64,000 bases of DNA from Streptomyces sp. NBC_00576 (GTDB lineage Bacteria > Actinomycetota > Actinomycetes > Streptomycetales > Streptomycetaceae): assembly GCF_036345175.1 (NCBI RefSeq), contig NZ_CP107780.1, forward strand, positions 3,720,001 to 3,784,000. Reading direction: 5' to 3'. Positions 37,072 through 45,811 of this stretch are shown piece by piece (within the stretch, counting starts at the first letter, position 1; each line of letters starts with the position of its first letter). Made by a program: the position numbers and the translations under genes. Under the pieces are notes generated by a model. It did not search any database. It saw only the letters and a program-made list of their open reading frames with translations, and was not told where the DNA came from.

Positions 37072-37514
37072 GTGCACCGAGGGTAGTGCGCCCGCGGGTT
37101 TGGTGACGGCCACGGCCTCTGGAGGCTGGGACTGGTTGGATCCGGGGCCGGGGTGAGCGGGCTCGGGGATCGAGGGCGGACCGGCACGGGACGCACGACG
37201 GACCGGAGAGGTTTGCGGCCCGGCGGACCGAGCGCTAGTGGCACGGGCCGAATGCGGGCCCCAGGGCAGATCGGTCTGGTGCCGGGCGAACCGGGACCGG
37301 CTCCGGGATATCCGGGTTGCTGGGGCGGTTCAGGGCCGCAGCGGGCCCCGGGGGCGGACCGGCACGGGACGGAACCGGGGTGCCGGGACGGGCCCGCCGG
37401 CCGGCCGGACGGCTCCAGAGGGCTCCGGAACGCTTCCTGAGGTCTTTGTCCCGACTGTCCCGACTATTCCGACCGGGTTCGCCAATTGTCAGAGGCGTCT
37501 GGTTCGCTTGAGGC
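37072..37514. other. GC-rich intergenic region with direct repeat
   Basis: 443 bases without a supported gene. A 20-bp exact direct repeat GGGCGGACCGGCACGGGACG occurs at 37174-37193 and 37352-37371. TTGTC and CCGACTGTCCCGACTATTCCGACC near 37450 suggest short Pro/Gly-type slippage rather than coding. The promoter of the 37515 gene must lie in the last 60 bases. Confidence 0.6.
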
Positions 37515-38633
37515 ATGGAGATTCTCTGGGTCCTGATGGCGCTGGTCATGATCGGCTTCGTGGTGTTGCCGTTCATGCGGCGCAGGAGTGCCGGTATTCA
37601 GCAGGTCGCCCCCGGTGACCCGGACGCCGCGGACCCGGCGAACTACGGCTTCGTCCGGCAGGAGGCACTGGACATCCGTATGCCCGGCCCCGACCAGGAC
37701 CTGCTGGACGTCCTGGACGTCGTGCAGCGCACGCAGGACTACAGAGCGGCGGCGCAGCTGCTGGCCGGCACGGAGAAGGACGGCGAGCGGCGCTGGCAGC
37801 GCGTACAGGCCTTCGCGGGCGCCGCGTCGCTGGAGCTGCAGCAGCGCCCCGGCGGGGTGAGCGAGTCGCCTGGCGGCCAGTGGCTGCGGGTGTGGCGGAC
37901 GGAGGCGCCCAAGGACGCGGGCGGCGCGGCGGTGCACGCGGAGTTCCTGGTGCAGCAGGCGTGGCGGACGTCGACGCCCGGGACGGACGAGTTCCGGATC
38001 ATCATGGAGGAGGCGAAGGCGGCGTGCGGCGACGCGGCGCTCCTCTCCCCCGGTGACCCGGTCCCGTACATCGTCGAGCTGTCGGTCGCGCGCGGACTGG
38101 CGTACTCCCGGCCGGAGTTCGAGCAGCTCTGGCTGAAGATCCTCGACCGCGCGCCGGAACACATGGGGGCCCATCTCGCGGCCCTGCACTACTGGTGCGA
38201 GAAGTGGCACGGCTCGCGGGCGCTGGCGATGTCGTTCGCTGAAGCGGCGGCGGCCCGTGCTCCGCAGGGCTCGCTGCTTGCGGCGATGCCCCTGTTCGCG
38301 GTCTTCGAGCATCTCCCGGAGGTGAACCTGGTCAGCGGCTTCTACCAGAGCGAGGTGGTGACGAAGTCGATCCACGGCGCCCTGTACGCGGTCCACGCGG
38401 CCCGGCCGGGCGACCCGATGCTGGCTCACGTACGTCACCTGCTGATCTTCTTCCTGGTGCGCTCCGAGCGCTGGGCGGAGGCGATGAACCAGCTGGTGCA
38501 CGTCGACGGCCATGTGGGCGCCCTCCCGTGGACCCTCACCGCCGACCCGGCGGGGGAGTTCGCGGTGTACCGGGCACTGGCGGTGGCGGGGTACGAGGCG
38601 AACGGCGGCAGTCCGGCGACGCTGCTGAAGTGA
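37515..38633 (+). CDS. membrane-anchored paralog A of M48 trio
   Basis: A 372-aa protein with an N-terminal anchor (EILWVLMALVMIGFVVLPFM, residues 2-21) and a large cytoplasmic helical domain reminiscent of TPR or DUF4034-like folds (RVQAFAGAASLELQQRP, VPYIVELSVARGLAYSRPEFEQLW). The signature LHYWCEKWHGSRALAMSFAE near residue 225, followed by ARAPQGSLLAAMPLFAVFEH, recurs in the gene at 40503 as LQYWCKKWRGSEQLATEFAE. The shared C-terminus includes LVHVDGHVGALPWT. ATG 37515; no strong shine-dalgarno. It lies upstream of an M48 protease. Function unknown. Confidence 0.78.
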   Translation: MEILWVLMALVMIGFVVLPFMRRRSAGIQQVAPGDPDAADPANYGFVRQEALDIRMPGPDQDLLDVLDVVQRTQDYRAAAQLLAGTEKDGERRWQRVQAFAGAASLELQQRPGGVSESPGGQWLRVWRTEAPKDAGGAAVHAEFLVQQAWRTSTPGTDEFRIIMEEAKAACGDAALLSPGDPVPYIVELSVARGLAYSRPEFEQLWLKILDRAPEHMGAHLAALHYWCEKWHGSRALAMSFAEAAAARAPQGSLLAAMPLFAVFEHLPEVNLVSGFYQSEVVTKSIHGALYAVHAARPGDPMLAHVRHLLIFFLVRSERWAEAMNQLVHVDGHVGALPWTLTADPAGEFAVYRALAVAGYEANGGSPATLLK

Positions 38634-38838
38634 GGGAGGGGGCAGGGCAGGGAGAGGGCAGGGGAACGTCCGCGAGGGGGCCCGCGGGTAAGTGGACACC
38701 GGGTGGCATGGTCATGTCTTGCCTGCCCCCGGGCCTGTAGGCGATACTCCGCTTTCCCCCACCCGCCGGTCATGACCCCACCGCTCGGCCGCGCGCCCTT
38801 CCTACCGTCCCCGTTCCCCGTGGAGGGATCCCGGCCCG

Positions 38839-40506
38839 ATGGGCTCGACCCTGCGCGCGCTGCGCGCTCTCGTACTGCTCGCCGGCTTCTATCTGCTCGG
38901 CGTGCTCCTGCTGGCGGTGCTCGCCGGCACCGACTACCTGCTCTTCGCGCACGCGCCGGCCGCCGTCGCGACCAAGCTGGCCGTCGTCTCCGTACTGCTG
39001 GCGATTCCGTTGGTCCGCGGCCTGCTCATGCTGCGTACACCGAAGGGCGAGGAGCCCTCGGGGCTGCCCGTGTCCGAGGCGGACGAGCCGGAACTCTGGC
39101 GCACTGTAAGGGAGTTGGCCGACCAGGTCGACACCCGCGCCCCGTCCCGCATCGTCCTCACCGGCGACGTCAACGCCGCCGTCAGCGAGGACGCCCACCT
39201 GCTCGGCCTTCTGCCCGGTCCGCGCCGGCTCTACCTCGGCGTACCCCTCATGCAGGGCCTGACCGAGGCCCAGCTGCGCGCGGTCCTCGCCCACGAACTC
39301 GGCCACTACGCCGGCTCCGACACCCGCCTGGCCGCCCTCACCCTGCGCGGACGCGTCCAACTCCAGCGCACGGTAAGGAACTTCGAGGAGCGCGCGGGCA
39401 GCACGGAGGCCCGGGAGCGGGCCCGGCAGGAGCGCAAGAACGCCAAGGCCGAGGCCAGGGGCAAGGAAGCGCGGGAGATCGACACGGGCGGCGCGGGCAT
39501 CACGTATCGCACACTGGCCCGGATCTACACCGCGTACGCCAAGCTGTACCTCCGCGCCACACTCACCGACTCCCGCCGCCAGGAGTACGCCGCCGACGCC
39601 TCGGCCGCCCGGATCACCGGCCGCGACGCCATCGCGTCGGCACTGCGCGAAATCCCGGTGCTGGACGGCGCGTTCGGGTTCTACGTGCGCAGCTACGCCA
39701 CCCTCGGCACCGACGCCGGGCTGCTGCCGCCGCGCGGTGAGGTGTTCGGCGGCTTCGGCCGGATGCTGACCGCCCGCCAGCTCGAACTGGCGGGCCTGCG
39801 CAGCGAGTTGTCCACGGAACCGGCCTCGCCGTACGACTCCCACCCGCCCGTCGCCGACCGTGTACGCCGGATCGAGCTGCTCCCCGCCGACGGCCGCGCG
39901 GACGAGGCCCACGGCGCGGCCATCAGCCTCCTCACGGACGAGGAGCGCACGTACGCGGCACTGGAGGACGCGGTCCTCACGGACGAGGTACGGCTGTTGC
40001 CGCGTACCGCCGACTGGCAGGAACTCCTCGACGACGCGATGGCGGGCAACCTCGCCGCCCTCAACACCCCGCTGCACCGTGCCCTGGCCCTCTACACGAA
40101 GAGCCGTCCCGCGCTCCCGGCCCTGCTCACCCTCATCGACAACGGCCAACTGTGGCAGCTGGCACGCCGGTTGCCGCTGTCGGACGAGGCGGCCGCGGCG
40201 AAGGGGCGGGCGTTCCGCGAGTTCGTACGCCCGACCCTGCACAACTCGCTGCACAGCATGGTGATGGCGGAGTTCAGCGCGCGGTCGCGGATGCGCTGGG
40301 AGTTCTCCTGGGCGCAGCCGGCGAAGGCCCGCCTGCTCCCGGCGCCGGGCGGCACGCCGGACGACGGTGACCCGGGGCTCGACGCCGCGATCGCCACCGC
40401 CGTGGACAGGGCTCTCGCCGACCCGCCGGACACCGTCCCGCTGCGCGCCCTGCTACCCCCGGCTCCCCGCGACCCCGCCTCCCGAGAAACGGACGCCCCC
40501 CGATGA
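38839..40506 (+). CDS. M48-family membrane zinc metalloprotease
   Basis: A 555-aa HtpX/Ste24-type protease. Two N-terminal membrane segments (about residues 9-30 and 43-65) precede the zinc motif AHELGH with HELGH at 152-156; the third ligand Glu lies in RRQEYAADASA near 252. A Lys/Glu/Ala-rich loop (RERARQERKNAKAEARGKEAR) interrupts the catalytic domain. The C-terminal 200 residues are an extra helical region not needed for catalysis. It starts at ATG 38839, and its stop overlaps the next gene by 4 bases. It is flanked by two paralogous anchored proteins, which may be adaptors. Confidence 0.9.
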   Translation: MGSTLRALRALVLLAGFYLLGVLLLAVLAGTDYLLFAHAPAAVATKLAVVSVLLAIPLVRGLLMLRTPKGEEPSGLPVSEADEPELWRTVRELADQVDTRAPSRIVLTGDVNAAVSEDAHLLGLLPGPRRLYLGVPLMQGLTEAQLRAVLAHELGHYAGSDTRLAALTLRGRVQLQRTVRNFEERAGSTEARERARQERKNAKAEARGKEAREIDTGGAGITYRTLARIYTAYAKLYLRATLTDSRRQEYAADASAARITGRDAIASALREIPVLDGAFGFYVRSYATLGTDAGLLPPRGEVFGGFGRMLTARQLELAGLRSELSTEPASPYDSHPPVADRVRRIELLPADGRADEAHGAAISLLTDEERTYAALEDAVLTDEVRLLPRTADWQELLDDAMAGNLAALNTPLHRALALYTKSRPALPALLTLIDNGQLWQLARRLPLSDEAAAAKGRAFREFVRPTLHNSLHSMVMAEFSARSRMRWEFSWAQPAKARLLPAPGGTPDDGDPGLDAAIATAVDRALADPPDTVPLRALLPPAPRDPASRETDAPR

Positions 40507-41687
40507 CCGTACTGCTGTGGATCCTGGGCATCCTGGCCGTGCCCACCCTGATCGTCGTGCTCTGGCTGGGCGGGGTGTTCGTCAAGGAGTTCGCCGCTCA
40601 GACGTCGGGAACCGGCGGCAGCGAGAACGGTGACGGCGGTGCGGAGGCCGCCGAGCAACTCGGACTGCTCCCCGCCGAACGCCAGAGCACGAAGTCCGCG
40701 GGACCGCTGCCGGTCGGCTGGGACGCGGCGCTCGACGCGGTACGGGGCGGCGGCGACGGCAGCTGGAAGGCGGCCGCCGAACTGCTGCGCGCCATCGGCC
40801 GGGACTGGGAGCGCCGTTCCCTCGCCACCTACCTGCTGGCGGACATCGCAGCCGAGGACGACGGCTGGCTGCTCGCCTGGGAGGCCGCCGGGCCGAACAG
40901 CCCTGACGACCCGGACGCGGCCCTGGTCCGGGCCCGCAGCACGGTGATCCTCGCCTGGAACATCCGGGGCGCCAAGGTGGCCAGCAACACGACGGGCGAA
41001 CAGTTCGCGGGATTCCACCGGTTGCTGCAGCGCTCCCGCGAGGAGACAGCCAGGGCCGCGGCTCTCAACCCGGACGACCCGACCCCGTACGTCACGGAGA
41101 TCTGGACCGCGCTCGGGCTCGGCTACCCCCACTCCGAGATGGACAGGCTGTGGTCGCAGCTCACCGCCCGCGACCCGCACCACTACGAGGCCCACTTCTC
41201 GGCGCTGCAGTACTGGTGCAAGAAGTGGCGCGGCTCGGAGCAGCTCGCGACCGAGTTCGCCGAGCGCGCTGCGGCCTCCGCCCCGCTGGGCAGCCTGTTG
41301 ACGGTCCTCCCGCTGATCGCCCACTTCGAACACGACGACTCCGACAAATCCGCCGACAGCGCCGCCGACCGCACCCCCGAGATGATCGCCCGCGTGAACG
41401 CCGGCCTGGCCGACGCCGCAGCGGCCGACCCGACCCACCCGCGCCTGCCGGAACTCCGGCACCTCCTGGCGTACTACCTCGCCCTCCAGGACCGCGACGA
41501 GGCCGCGATCGAGCAGTTCAGACTGGTCGACGGGTACGTGGAAGCCCTGCCGTGGCGCTATCACGGCGCGGGGATGACGGCGCGCTACTGCCGTATCCGG
41601 AACCTGTCGGCGCAGGCGGTCGTGTCGGCGGGGGCGAAACAGGAGGCCACGGGGGCGGGGGCGGGACTCGGGGCCATGGCGGACTGA
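40503..41687 (+). CDS. membrane-anchored paralog B of M48 trio
   Basis: A 394-aa protein coupled to the protease gene by an ATGA overlap. It has an N-terminal anchor (LLWILGILAVPTLIVVLWLGGVFV), an acidic Gly/Glu linker, then the same helical domain as the 37515 protein: LQYWCKKWRGSEQLATEFAE near residue 235, RAAASAPLGSLLTVLPLIAHFEH, and the closing VDGYVEALPWR. Additional TPR-like features are ARAAALNPDDPTPYVTEIW. The C-terminus is Gly/Ala-rich. Co-translation with the M48 enzyme suggests a shared complex at the membrane. Confidence 0.8.
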   Translation: MTVLLWILGILAVPTLIVVLWLGGVFVKEFAAQTSGTGGSENGDGGAEAAEQLGLLPAERQSTKSAGPLPVGWDAALDAVRGGGDGSWKAAAELLRAIGRDWERRSLATYLLADIAAEDDGWLLAWEAAGPNSPDDPDAALVRARSTVILAWNIRGAKVASNTTGEQFAGFHRLLQRSREETARAAALNPDDPTPYVTEIWTALGLGYPHSEMDRLWSQLTARDPHHYEAHFSALQYWCKKWRGSEQLATEFAERAAASAPLGSLLTVLPLIAHFEHDDSDKSADSAADRTPEMIARVNAGLADAAAADPTHPRLPELRHLLAYYLALQDRDEAAIEQFRLVDGYVEALPWRYHGAGMTARYCRIRNLSAQAVVSAGAKQEATGAGAGLGAMAD

Positions 41688-41752
41688 CCCAGCCGGCCGC
41701 AGCGACGGTTACGGACGGCATGCGGGCGGCGTCGATGGCGCCGCCACCACCT

Positions 41753-41776
41753 CGGCCGGTCGGCCGGTCGGCCGGT
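41753..41776. repeat. CGGCCGGT tandem repeat
   Basis: Three perfect tandem copies of the self-complementary-like octamer CGGCCGGT between convergent genes. It can fold into a GC-rich hairpin and may help termination. Confidence 0.7.
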
Positions 41777-41808
41777 TTGCCTCCGCCTTCCGCCTGGCCG
41801 CCGCGCGG

Positions 41809-42321
41809 TCAGCCCTCCGTGCGGGCGGGCAGTCGCCATCCCGGGCGCGGGAAGTGGCAGGTGTAGCCGTTCGGGTAACGCTGCAGATAGTCCTGGTGCT
41901 CGGGCTCGGCCTCCCAGAAAGGGCCGACCGGCTCCACCTCGGTGACGACCTTGCCCGGCCACAGTCCGGAGGCGTCCACATCAGCGATCGTGTCCTCGGC
42001 GACCCGCTTCTGCTCGTCATCCACGTAGTAGATCGCCGAGCGGTAGCTGAGACCGATGTCGTTGCCCTGGCGGTTCTTGGTGCTGGGGTCGTGGATCTGG
42101 AAGAAGAACTCCAGGAGGGCGCGGAAATCGGTGCCCGCGGGGTCGAAAAGGATCTCAATGGCCTCCGCGTGCGTGCCGTGGTTCCGGTACGTCGCGTTCG
42201 CCACGTCCCCGCCGGTGTATCCGACCCGGGTCGCCGTCACGCCCGGGAGTCGGCGGATCAGGTCCTCCATCCCCCAGAAGCATCCACCCGCCAGCACCGC
42301 CCTCTGCGTCTGCGCAGTCAT
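41809..42321 (-). CDS. msrA: peptide-methionine (S)-S-oxide reductase
   Basis: A 170-aa MsrA repairing methionine-S-sulfoxide in proteins. The catalytic Cys14 sits in the canonical GGCFWGMEDL; YTGGDVANATYRNHGTHAEAIE and FFFQIHDPSTKNRQGNDIG are family signatures. I chose ATG 42321 because GGAGGGG precedes it; an upstream frame to 42384 lacks support. Additional Cys near the C-terminus (YTCHFPRPGW) may be the recycling cysteine. Monocistronic and cytoplasmic. Confidence 0.95.
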   Translation of the reverse strand: MTAQTQRAVLAGGCFWGMEDLIRRLPGVTATRVGYTGGDVANATYRNHGTHAEAIEILFDPAGTDFRALLEFFFQIHDPSTKNRQGNDIGLSYRSAIYYVDDEQKRVAEDTIADVDASGLWPGKVVTEVEPVGPFWEAEPEHQDYLQRYPNGYTCHFPRPGWRLPARTEG

Positions 42322-42513
42322 CGAGGCCCCTCCAGTATCTGTAGCTCGGTCACTCGGGCCACTCGGTTCACACACCACCGGCATGCCATGCCCACTCCCC
42401 TCAACGCGCGAGGGTTCCAGGCGATTCCGTGCCCGCCCGACAGCCCCTGCCGACCTGGTCCGCGGGGCCAGCTCAGTTCTGATGGGTAGTGGTCGGGACG
42501 AGCGGCCTCCGAC

Positions 42514-43341
42514 TCACCCGGTCTGCCGCGCAGCCCGCCACAAGGCGTCCGACACGGTGAGGAACAGAACAGCGTCCGGCACGGCCTCGACCGGCTCTCG
42601 GACCGGCTTACGCTCACCGGTCACCACCACGCAGACGGTCGATCCCATCAGCTCGATCTCGCTGATCTTCTTCCAGTCCATGACAGTGCCCTCGTGCTCG
42701 AGTCCGGCCAGGCTCACCGTGAACGGCCCGAACTCCACTCGCCCACCGGTCTCCAACAACGCGCCCAGTTCGGCCATTCGGACCGTGGCGTCCTCTTCGG
42801 CGATCCGGTTCTGGATCGCGACCCAGCTGTTCGCGATCAGGGCGCCGATTTCCTGAGCGTCGGGTGTGTCACCCGACACCATGAAGTTGCCGACGGGCAT
42901 CTGGACGTACACGGAATGTGTAGTGGACATGGTGACCCCGTTGCGTACGAGGTCCGTCGCCTGACGCTGACATCCGGTGATCTCGTCCCAGGCCCCGGCG
43001 ATCGGTGGCTGCGAACCGTACTGGTAGACGACACCATTCTCGAAAACGGCACACCATGCGACCGGTCTGAACCGTGCGACCAGGGGGACGGCAATCGCCC
43101 CGAGAAAGGTGCACGCGCCGAGGATGATGAAGAGGATCGCGTTCGTCCATTCACTCTCACCACTGATGACGAAAAACATCATCACGCAGAACGCCGTGAC
43201 GAGGAGGAGCATGAACGAGCCCCACCAGGACACCGCACTGGTCCGTGTGCGAAAGGCGTATCGACCGGCGCCGAGTTGCCGCTCCACCGCCGCGCCCGGC
43301 ACGGTTTCCGGGATCTCGCCCCATGGATTTCGAGCCCCCAT
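42514..43341 (-). CDS. DUF6585-like membrane protein
   Basis: A 275-aa protein with two membrane segments (SWWGSFMLLLVTAFCVMMFFVIS and NAILFIILGACTFLGAIAVPLV, about residues 38-85), followed by a soluble domain (CAVFENGVVYQYG, AWDEITGCQRQATD, GGRVEFGPFTVSLAGLEHEGTVMDWKKISEIEL). This resembles Streptomyces DUF6585 proteins, which contain a PH-like fold. ATG 43341 is preceded by GGGGGAG. Base composition is slightly lower in GC than the core genes, consistent with an accessory region. Function unknown. Confidence 0.75.
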   Translation of the reverse strand: MGARNPWGEIPETVPGAAVERQLGAGRYAFRTRTSAVSWWGSFMLLLVTAFCVMMFFVISGESEWTNAILFIILGACTFLGAIAVPLVARFRPVAWCAVFENGVVYQYGSQPPIAGAWDEITGCQRQATDLVRNGVTMSTTHSVYVQMPVGNFMVSGDTPDAQEIGALIANSWVAIQNRIAEEDATVRMAELGALLETGGRVEFGPFTVSLAGLEHEGTVMDWKKISEIELMGSTVCVVVTGERKPVREPVEAVPDAVLFLTVSDALWRAARQTG

Positions 43342-43539
43342 CGTCACTCCCCCGCGCACTGCTGTATCCCAACAGGCCCGCCAACAAGTCGAGTTGACGA
43401 TCCAGAACGTCGTCGAGATGCTACGGCGTCTGGCTGGAAACCGGTAGACGACTGTCGCCAACATGGATCAACAAGCCGCACGGGCAGACCACAACCAGTT
43501 CACCGGCACTGTGACTGCGGACCCTGGCGGGGTGGGGAT

Positions 43540-43648
43540 TCATTGGAGGGAGACGGTCATCTTCACTGTCACGTCATCCCCTGCTGCAAGGGCGCACTGC
43601 TTGCGCACAGCGACCTTGAGGGGCAGCAGGTAGCCGCTGTCCTTGGGG
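43540..43648 (-). pseudogene. DUF1905 gene, 3' part, split by IS607 element
   Basis: The last 35 codons of a DUF1905-family gene (begins PKDSGYLLPLKVAVRK, ends VTVKMTVSLQ). It lacks a start because the element at 43649-45811 cut it. Joining it through the shared GG (43647-43648 = 45812-45813) to the fragment at 45812-45995 restores one 96-codon frame reading TSLFPKDSGY across the join, as expected for this family. Confidence 0.9.
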
Positions 43649-43710
43649 TGGACAACAGTTCCCATTTCTTTCAGTGGATATCCAGTATTCTCAGTGAATA
43701 GCCTGATGTC

Positions 43711-44289
43711 GTGAAGCTTTCCGAGTGGGCAGTACGCAACGGCGTGCATTACCAGACCGCGTGGACCTGGGCGAGAGAGGGCCGTATGCCGGTCCCGGTC
43801 GTCCAGACGCCGTCCGGTACTTGGCTGGTGACCGAGCCCGCCGCGTCGGCTGCCGGGCGGGTCGTGGCGTACTGCCGTGTCTCGTCCGGTGACCAGGAAG
43901 CGGACCTGGAACGTCAGGTCGCCCGTACCGTGCAGGGTGCAACGGCCCAGGGGTATGCGGTCGCTGATGTGGTGACGGAGGTCGGCTCGGGGGTGGACGG
44001 GCGCCGCCGCAAGCTGCACCGGCTGCTCGCCGATCCGGGTGTGGGGACGATCGTGGTCGAGCACCGGGACCGCCTCGCCCGGTTCGGCGTCGAACACCTG
44101 GAAGCCGCTCTCTCCGCCACCGGACGGCGCCTGCTTGTCCTCGACCCGGCAGAGACCGCCGACGACCTCGCAGGGGACATCACCGAGGTCCTGACCTCGA
44201 TGTGCGCCCGCCTGTACGGCCGTAGTTCCGCGCACAACCGCGCCGCCCGGGCCGTCGCCGCCGCCACTGGTCCGGAGGCGGCCGGATGA
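43711..44289 (+). CDS. tnpA: IS607 serine transposase TnpA
   Basis: A 192-aa IS607-type transposase. An N-terminal MerR-like HTH (KLSEWAVRNGVHYQTAWTWAREGRMP) precedes the serine-recombinase catalytic domain: nucleophile Ser in VAYCRVSSGDQ near residue 57, and VVEHRDRLARFGVEHLEAAL with catalytic Arg residues near 115. The C-terminal MCARLYGRSSAHNRAARAV is typical. GTG 43711 has no shine-dalgarno, so translation may start near the 5' end of a short leader. The stop overlaps the tnpB start (ATGA). Confidence 0.95.
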   Translation: MKLSEWAVRNGVHYQTAWTWAREGRMPVPVVQTPSGTWLVTEPAASAAGRVVAYCRVSSGDQEADLERQVARTVQGATAQGYAVADVVTEVGSGVDGRRRKLHRLLADPGVGTIVVEHRDRLARFGVEHLEAALSATGRRLLVLDPAETADDLAGDITEVLTSMCARLYGRSSAHNRAARAVAAATGPEAAG

Positions 44290-45746
44290 AGAAATTCACG
44301 CCGCAGCCGGGTTTCACCGTCCTCGCGCACAAGCTCGCACTGGACCCGAACGCCACGACCACCCGCCACCTGCACTCGCACGCAGGTGCCGCGCGAGCAG
44401 CGTACAACTGGGCGGTCGCGTACATCACCGCCGCGTGGTGGCAGCGCAAGGCCGAGCAGTCGTACGGCATCTGCGAGGACGAGCTGACGCCGTGGCGGTC
44501 GTGGTCGCTGCCCTCTCTGCGCAAGGCGTTCAACGAGGACAAGCGCATCAACGCGCGTTTTGCCGGCTGGTGGGAGGAGAACTCCAAGGAGGCGTACAAC
44601 ACCGGCCTGGCAAACGCGTCGGCGGCGTTCGACAACTATGCGAAGTCGAAGAGCGGCAAGCGCAAGGGCCCAAAGATGGGTATCCCCCGCTTCAAGCCGA
44701 AACGGAAAGCGTGCCTGGCCTGCCGGTTCACCACCGGAACGATCCGCATCGAGCCTGACGGCAGGCACATCACCCTGCCCAGGATCGGCACCGTGCGCCT
44801 CCACGAGAACCGAGCTGACCTGCGAGCTCTTATCGACGCGGGGAACATGCGGGTCCTGTCTGCGACCGCATGCCTGGACCGGGGCCGCTGGTTCGTGTCT
44901 CTCCAGGTCGAGCAGAAGCACCAGCTGGTGAAAGTGACCCGTCCGGATGCGGCGGTCGGTATCGACCTCGGCATCAAGACCCTCGCCGTCTACGCGGACA
45001 GCGACGGTGTTCTCAGCGAGGAGCCGAACCCACGCCACCTCGACCGCGCCCAGAAGCAGTTGCGCCATGCCAGCCGTGCCGTCTCGCGCCGACAGGGGCC
45101 GGACCGGCGCACCGGGCAGCAGGCATCGAAGCGCTGGGAAAAGGCCAATCAGGCGCGGAACAAGATCCATCACCGGGTCGCGAACCTCCGCGAGGACACC
45201 CTCCACAAGATGACGACCCGCCTCGCTTCCCAGTACGGCACGATCGTCGTCGAAGACCTCAACGTCGCCGGAATGGGCCGCAACCGGCGCCTGTCCCGCC
45301 GGATCGCGGATGCCTCGTTCGGCGAGATCCGACGCCAGCTCACCTACAAAACCCGTCGGCACGGTACGCGCCTTGTCGTCGCCGACCGCTTCTTCCCCTC
45401 CTCGAAGACCTGCTCACGCTGCGGTGTGGTGAAAGCCAAACTGCCCCTCAGCATGCGCGTCTTCGAGTGCGACAACTGCGGCCTCGTCCTTGACCGGGAC
45501 GCCAACGCAGGACACAACCTGGTCGCCCTCGCGGCCCGCACGACAGGTACCGGAGTGGCCGGAGACCTGGACAACGCCGTCGAGGCGGAGTCGAAGCCCC
45601 GTGGAGCCGACCGCAAGACCCGCACCACCCGCCCGCGCCGCAAAGCCGGGACGGGGCAGGCAGGTGGCGCAATCCCCAGCCCCCGGGCCGGGAAGGAAAC
45701 GGGAGACCGTCAACAGGCCACCAGGACGCAACTCGCACTCTGGTGA
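44286..45746 (+). CDS. tnpB: RNA-guided nuclease TnpB (IS607 type)
   Basis: A 486-aa TnpB, the transposon ancestor of Cas12. The RuvC residues appear complete: Asp in VGIDLGIKTLAV near residue 224, Glu in IVVEDLNVAGMG near 322, and Asp in LDRDANAGHN near 403. A four-Cys zinc finger lies between (CSRCGV ... CDNCGL). The N-terminal helical/WED region begins LAHKLALDPNATTTRHLHSHAGAARAAYNWA. A long basic tail of about 70 residues (KPRGADRKTRTTRPRRK) is encoded over the region where the guide RNA is expected. Predicted active. Confidence 0.94.
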   Translation: MKKFTPQPGFTVLAHKLALDPNATTTRHLHSHAGAARAAYNWAVAYITAAWWQRKAEQSYGICEDELTPWRSWSLPSLRKAFNEDKRINARFAGWWEENSKEAYNTGLANASAAFDNYAKSKSGKRKGPKMGIPRFKPKRKACLACRFTTGTIRIEPDGRHITLPRIGTVRLHENRADLRALIDAGNMRVLSATACLDRGRWFVSLQVEQKHQLVKVTRPDAAVGIDLGIKTLAVYADSDGVLSEEPNPRHLDRAQKQLRHASRAVSRRQGPDRRTGQQASKRWEKANQARNKIHHRVANLREDTLHKMTTRLASQYGTIVVEDLNVAGMGRNRRLSRRIADASFGEIRRQLTYKTRRHGTRLVVADRFFPSSKTCSRCGVVKAKLPLSMRVFECDNCGLVLDRDANAGHNLVALAARTTGTGVAGDLDNAVEAESKPRGADRKTRTTRPRRKAGTGQAGGAIPSPRAGKETGDRQQATRTQLALW

Positions 45747-45811
45747 AACCGTTACGGACCATTCCGGCAGAAACGCCGGGATTACTGAGAGCACTTGATG
45801 ATCAAAGCAAC
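45600..45811 (+). ncRNA. putative omega/reRNA scaffold at tnpB 3' end
   Basis: In studied IS200/IS605 and IS607 elements the TnpB guide RNA overlaps the 3' end of tnpB and ends at the element's right boundary, taking its guide from the flank. Here the right end has a CCGGC-agaaac-GCCGG hairpin (45764-45779) and the palindrome TTGATGATCAA (45795-45805) close to the boundary. The 5' limit at 45600 is a guess. The guide would begin at GGAAGAGTGATG (45812 onward). Confidence 0.4.

Larger units (their letters stand above)
43649..45811 (+). mobile_element. IS607-family insertion sequence (tnpA-tnpB), 2163 bp
   Basis: A complete IS607-type element bounded on both sides by GG (43647-43648 and 45812-45813), the dinucleotide core used by IS607 serine transposases. 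It has no terminal inverted repeats and no longer target duplication, as known for the family. It holds tnpA (serine recombinase) and tnpB (RuvC nuclease) overlapping by 4 bases. The left end is 62 bases long before tnpA and the right end 65 bases after tnpB. Boundaries were derived by reconstructing the interrupted DUF1905 frame. Both proteins look intact, so insertion may be recent. Confidence 0.92.

Noticed and set aside
43462..43632. 56-codon plus-strand frame starting MDQQAARADHN
   Set aside because: It runs antisense through the DUF1905 3' fragment, whose coding sense is well supported, and it lacks a ribosome-binding site.
43649..43700. Palindrome TGGATATCCA as a terminal inverted repeat of the IS
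   Set aside because: It has no counterpart at the right end, and IS607 elements do not use terminal inverted repeats.
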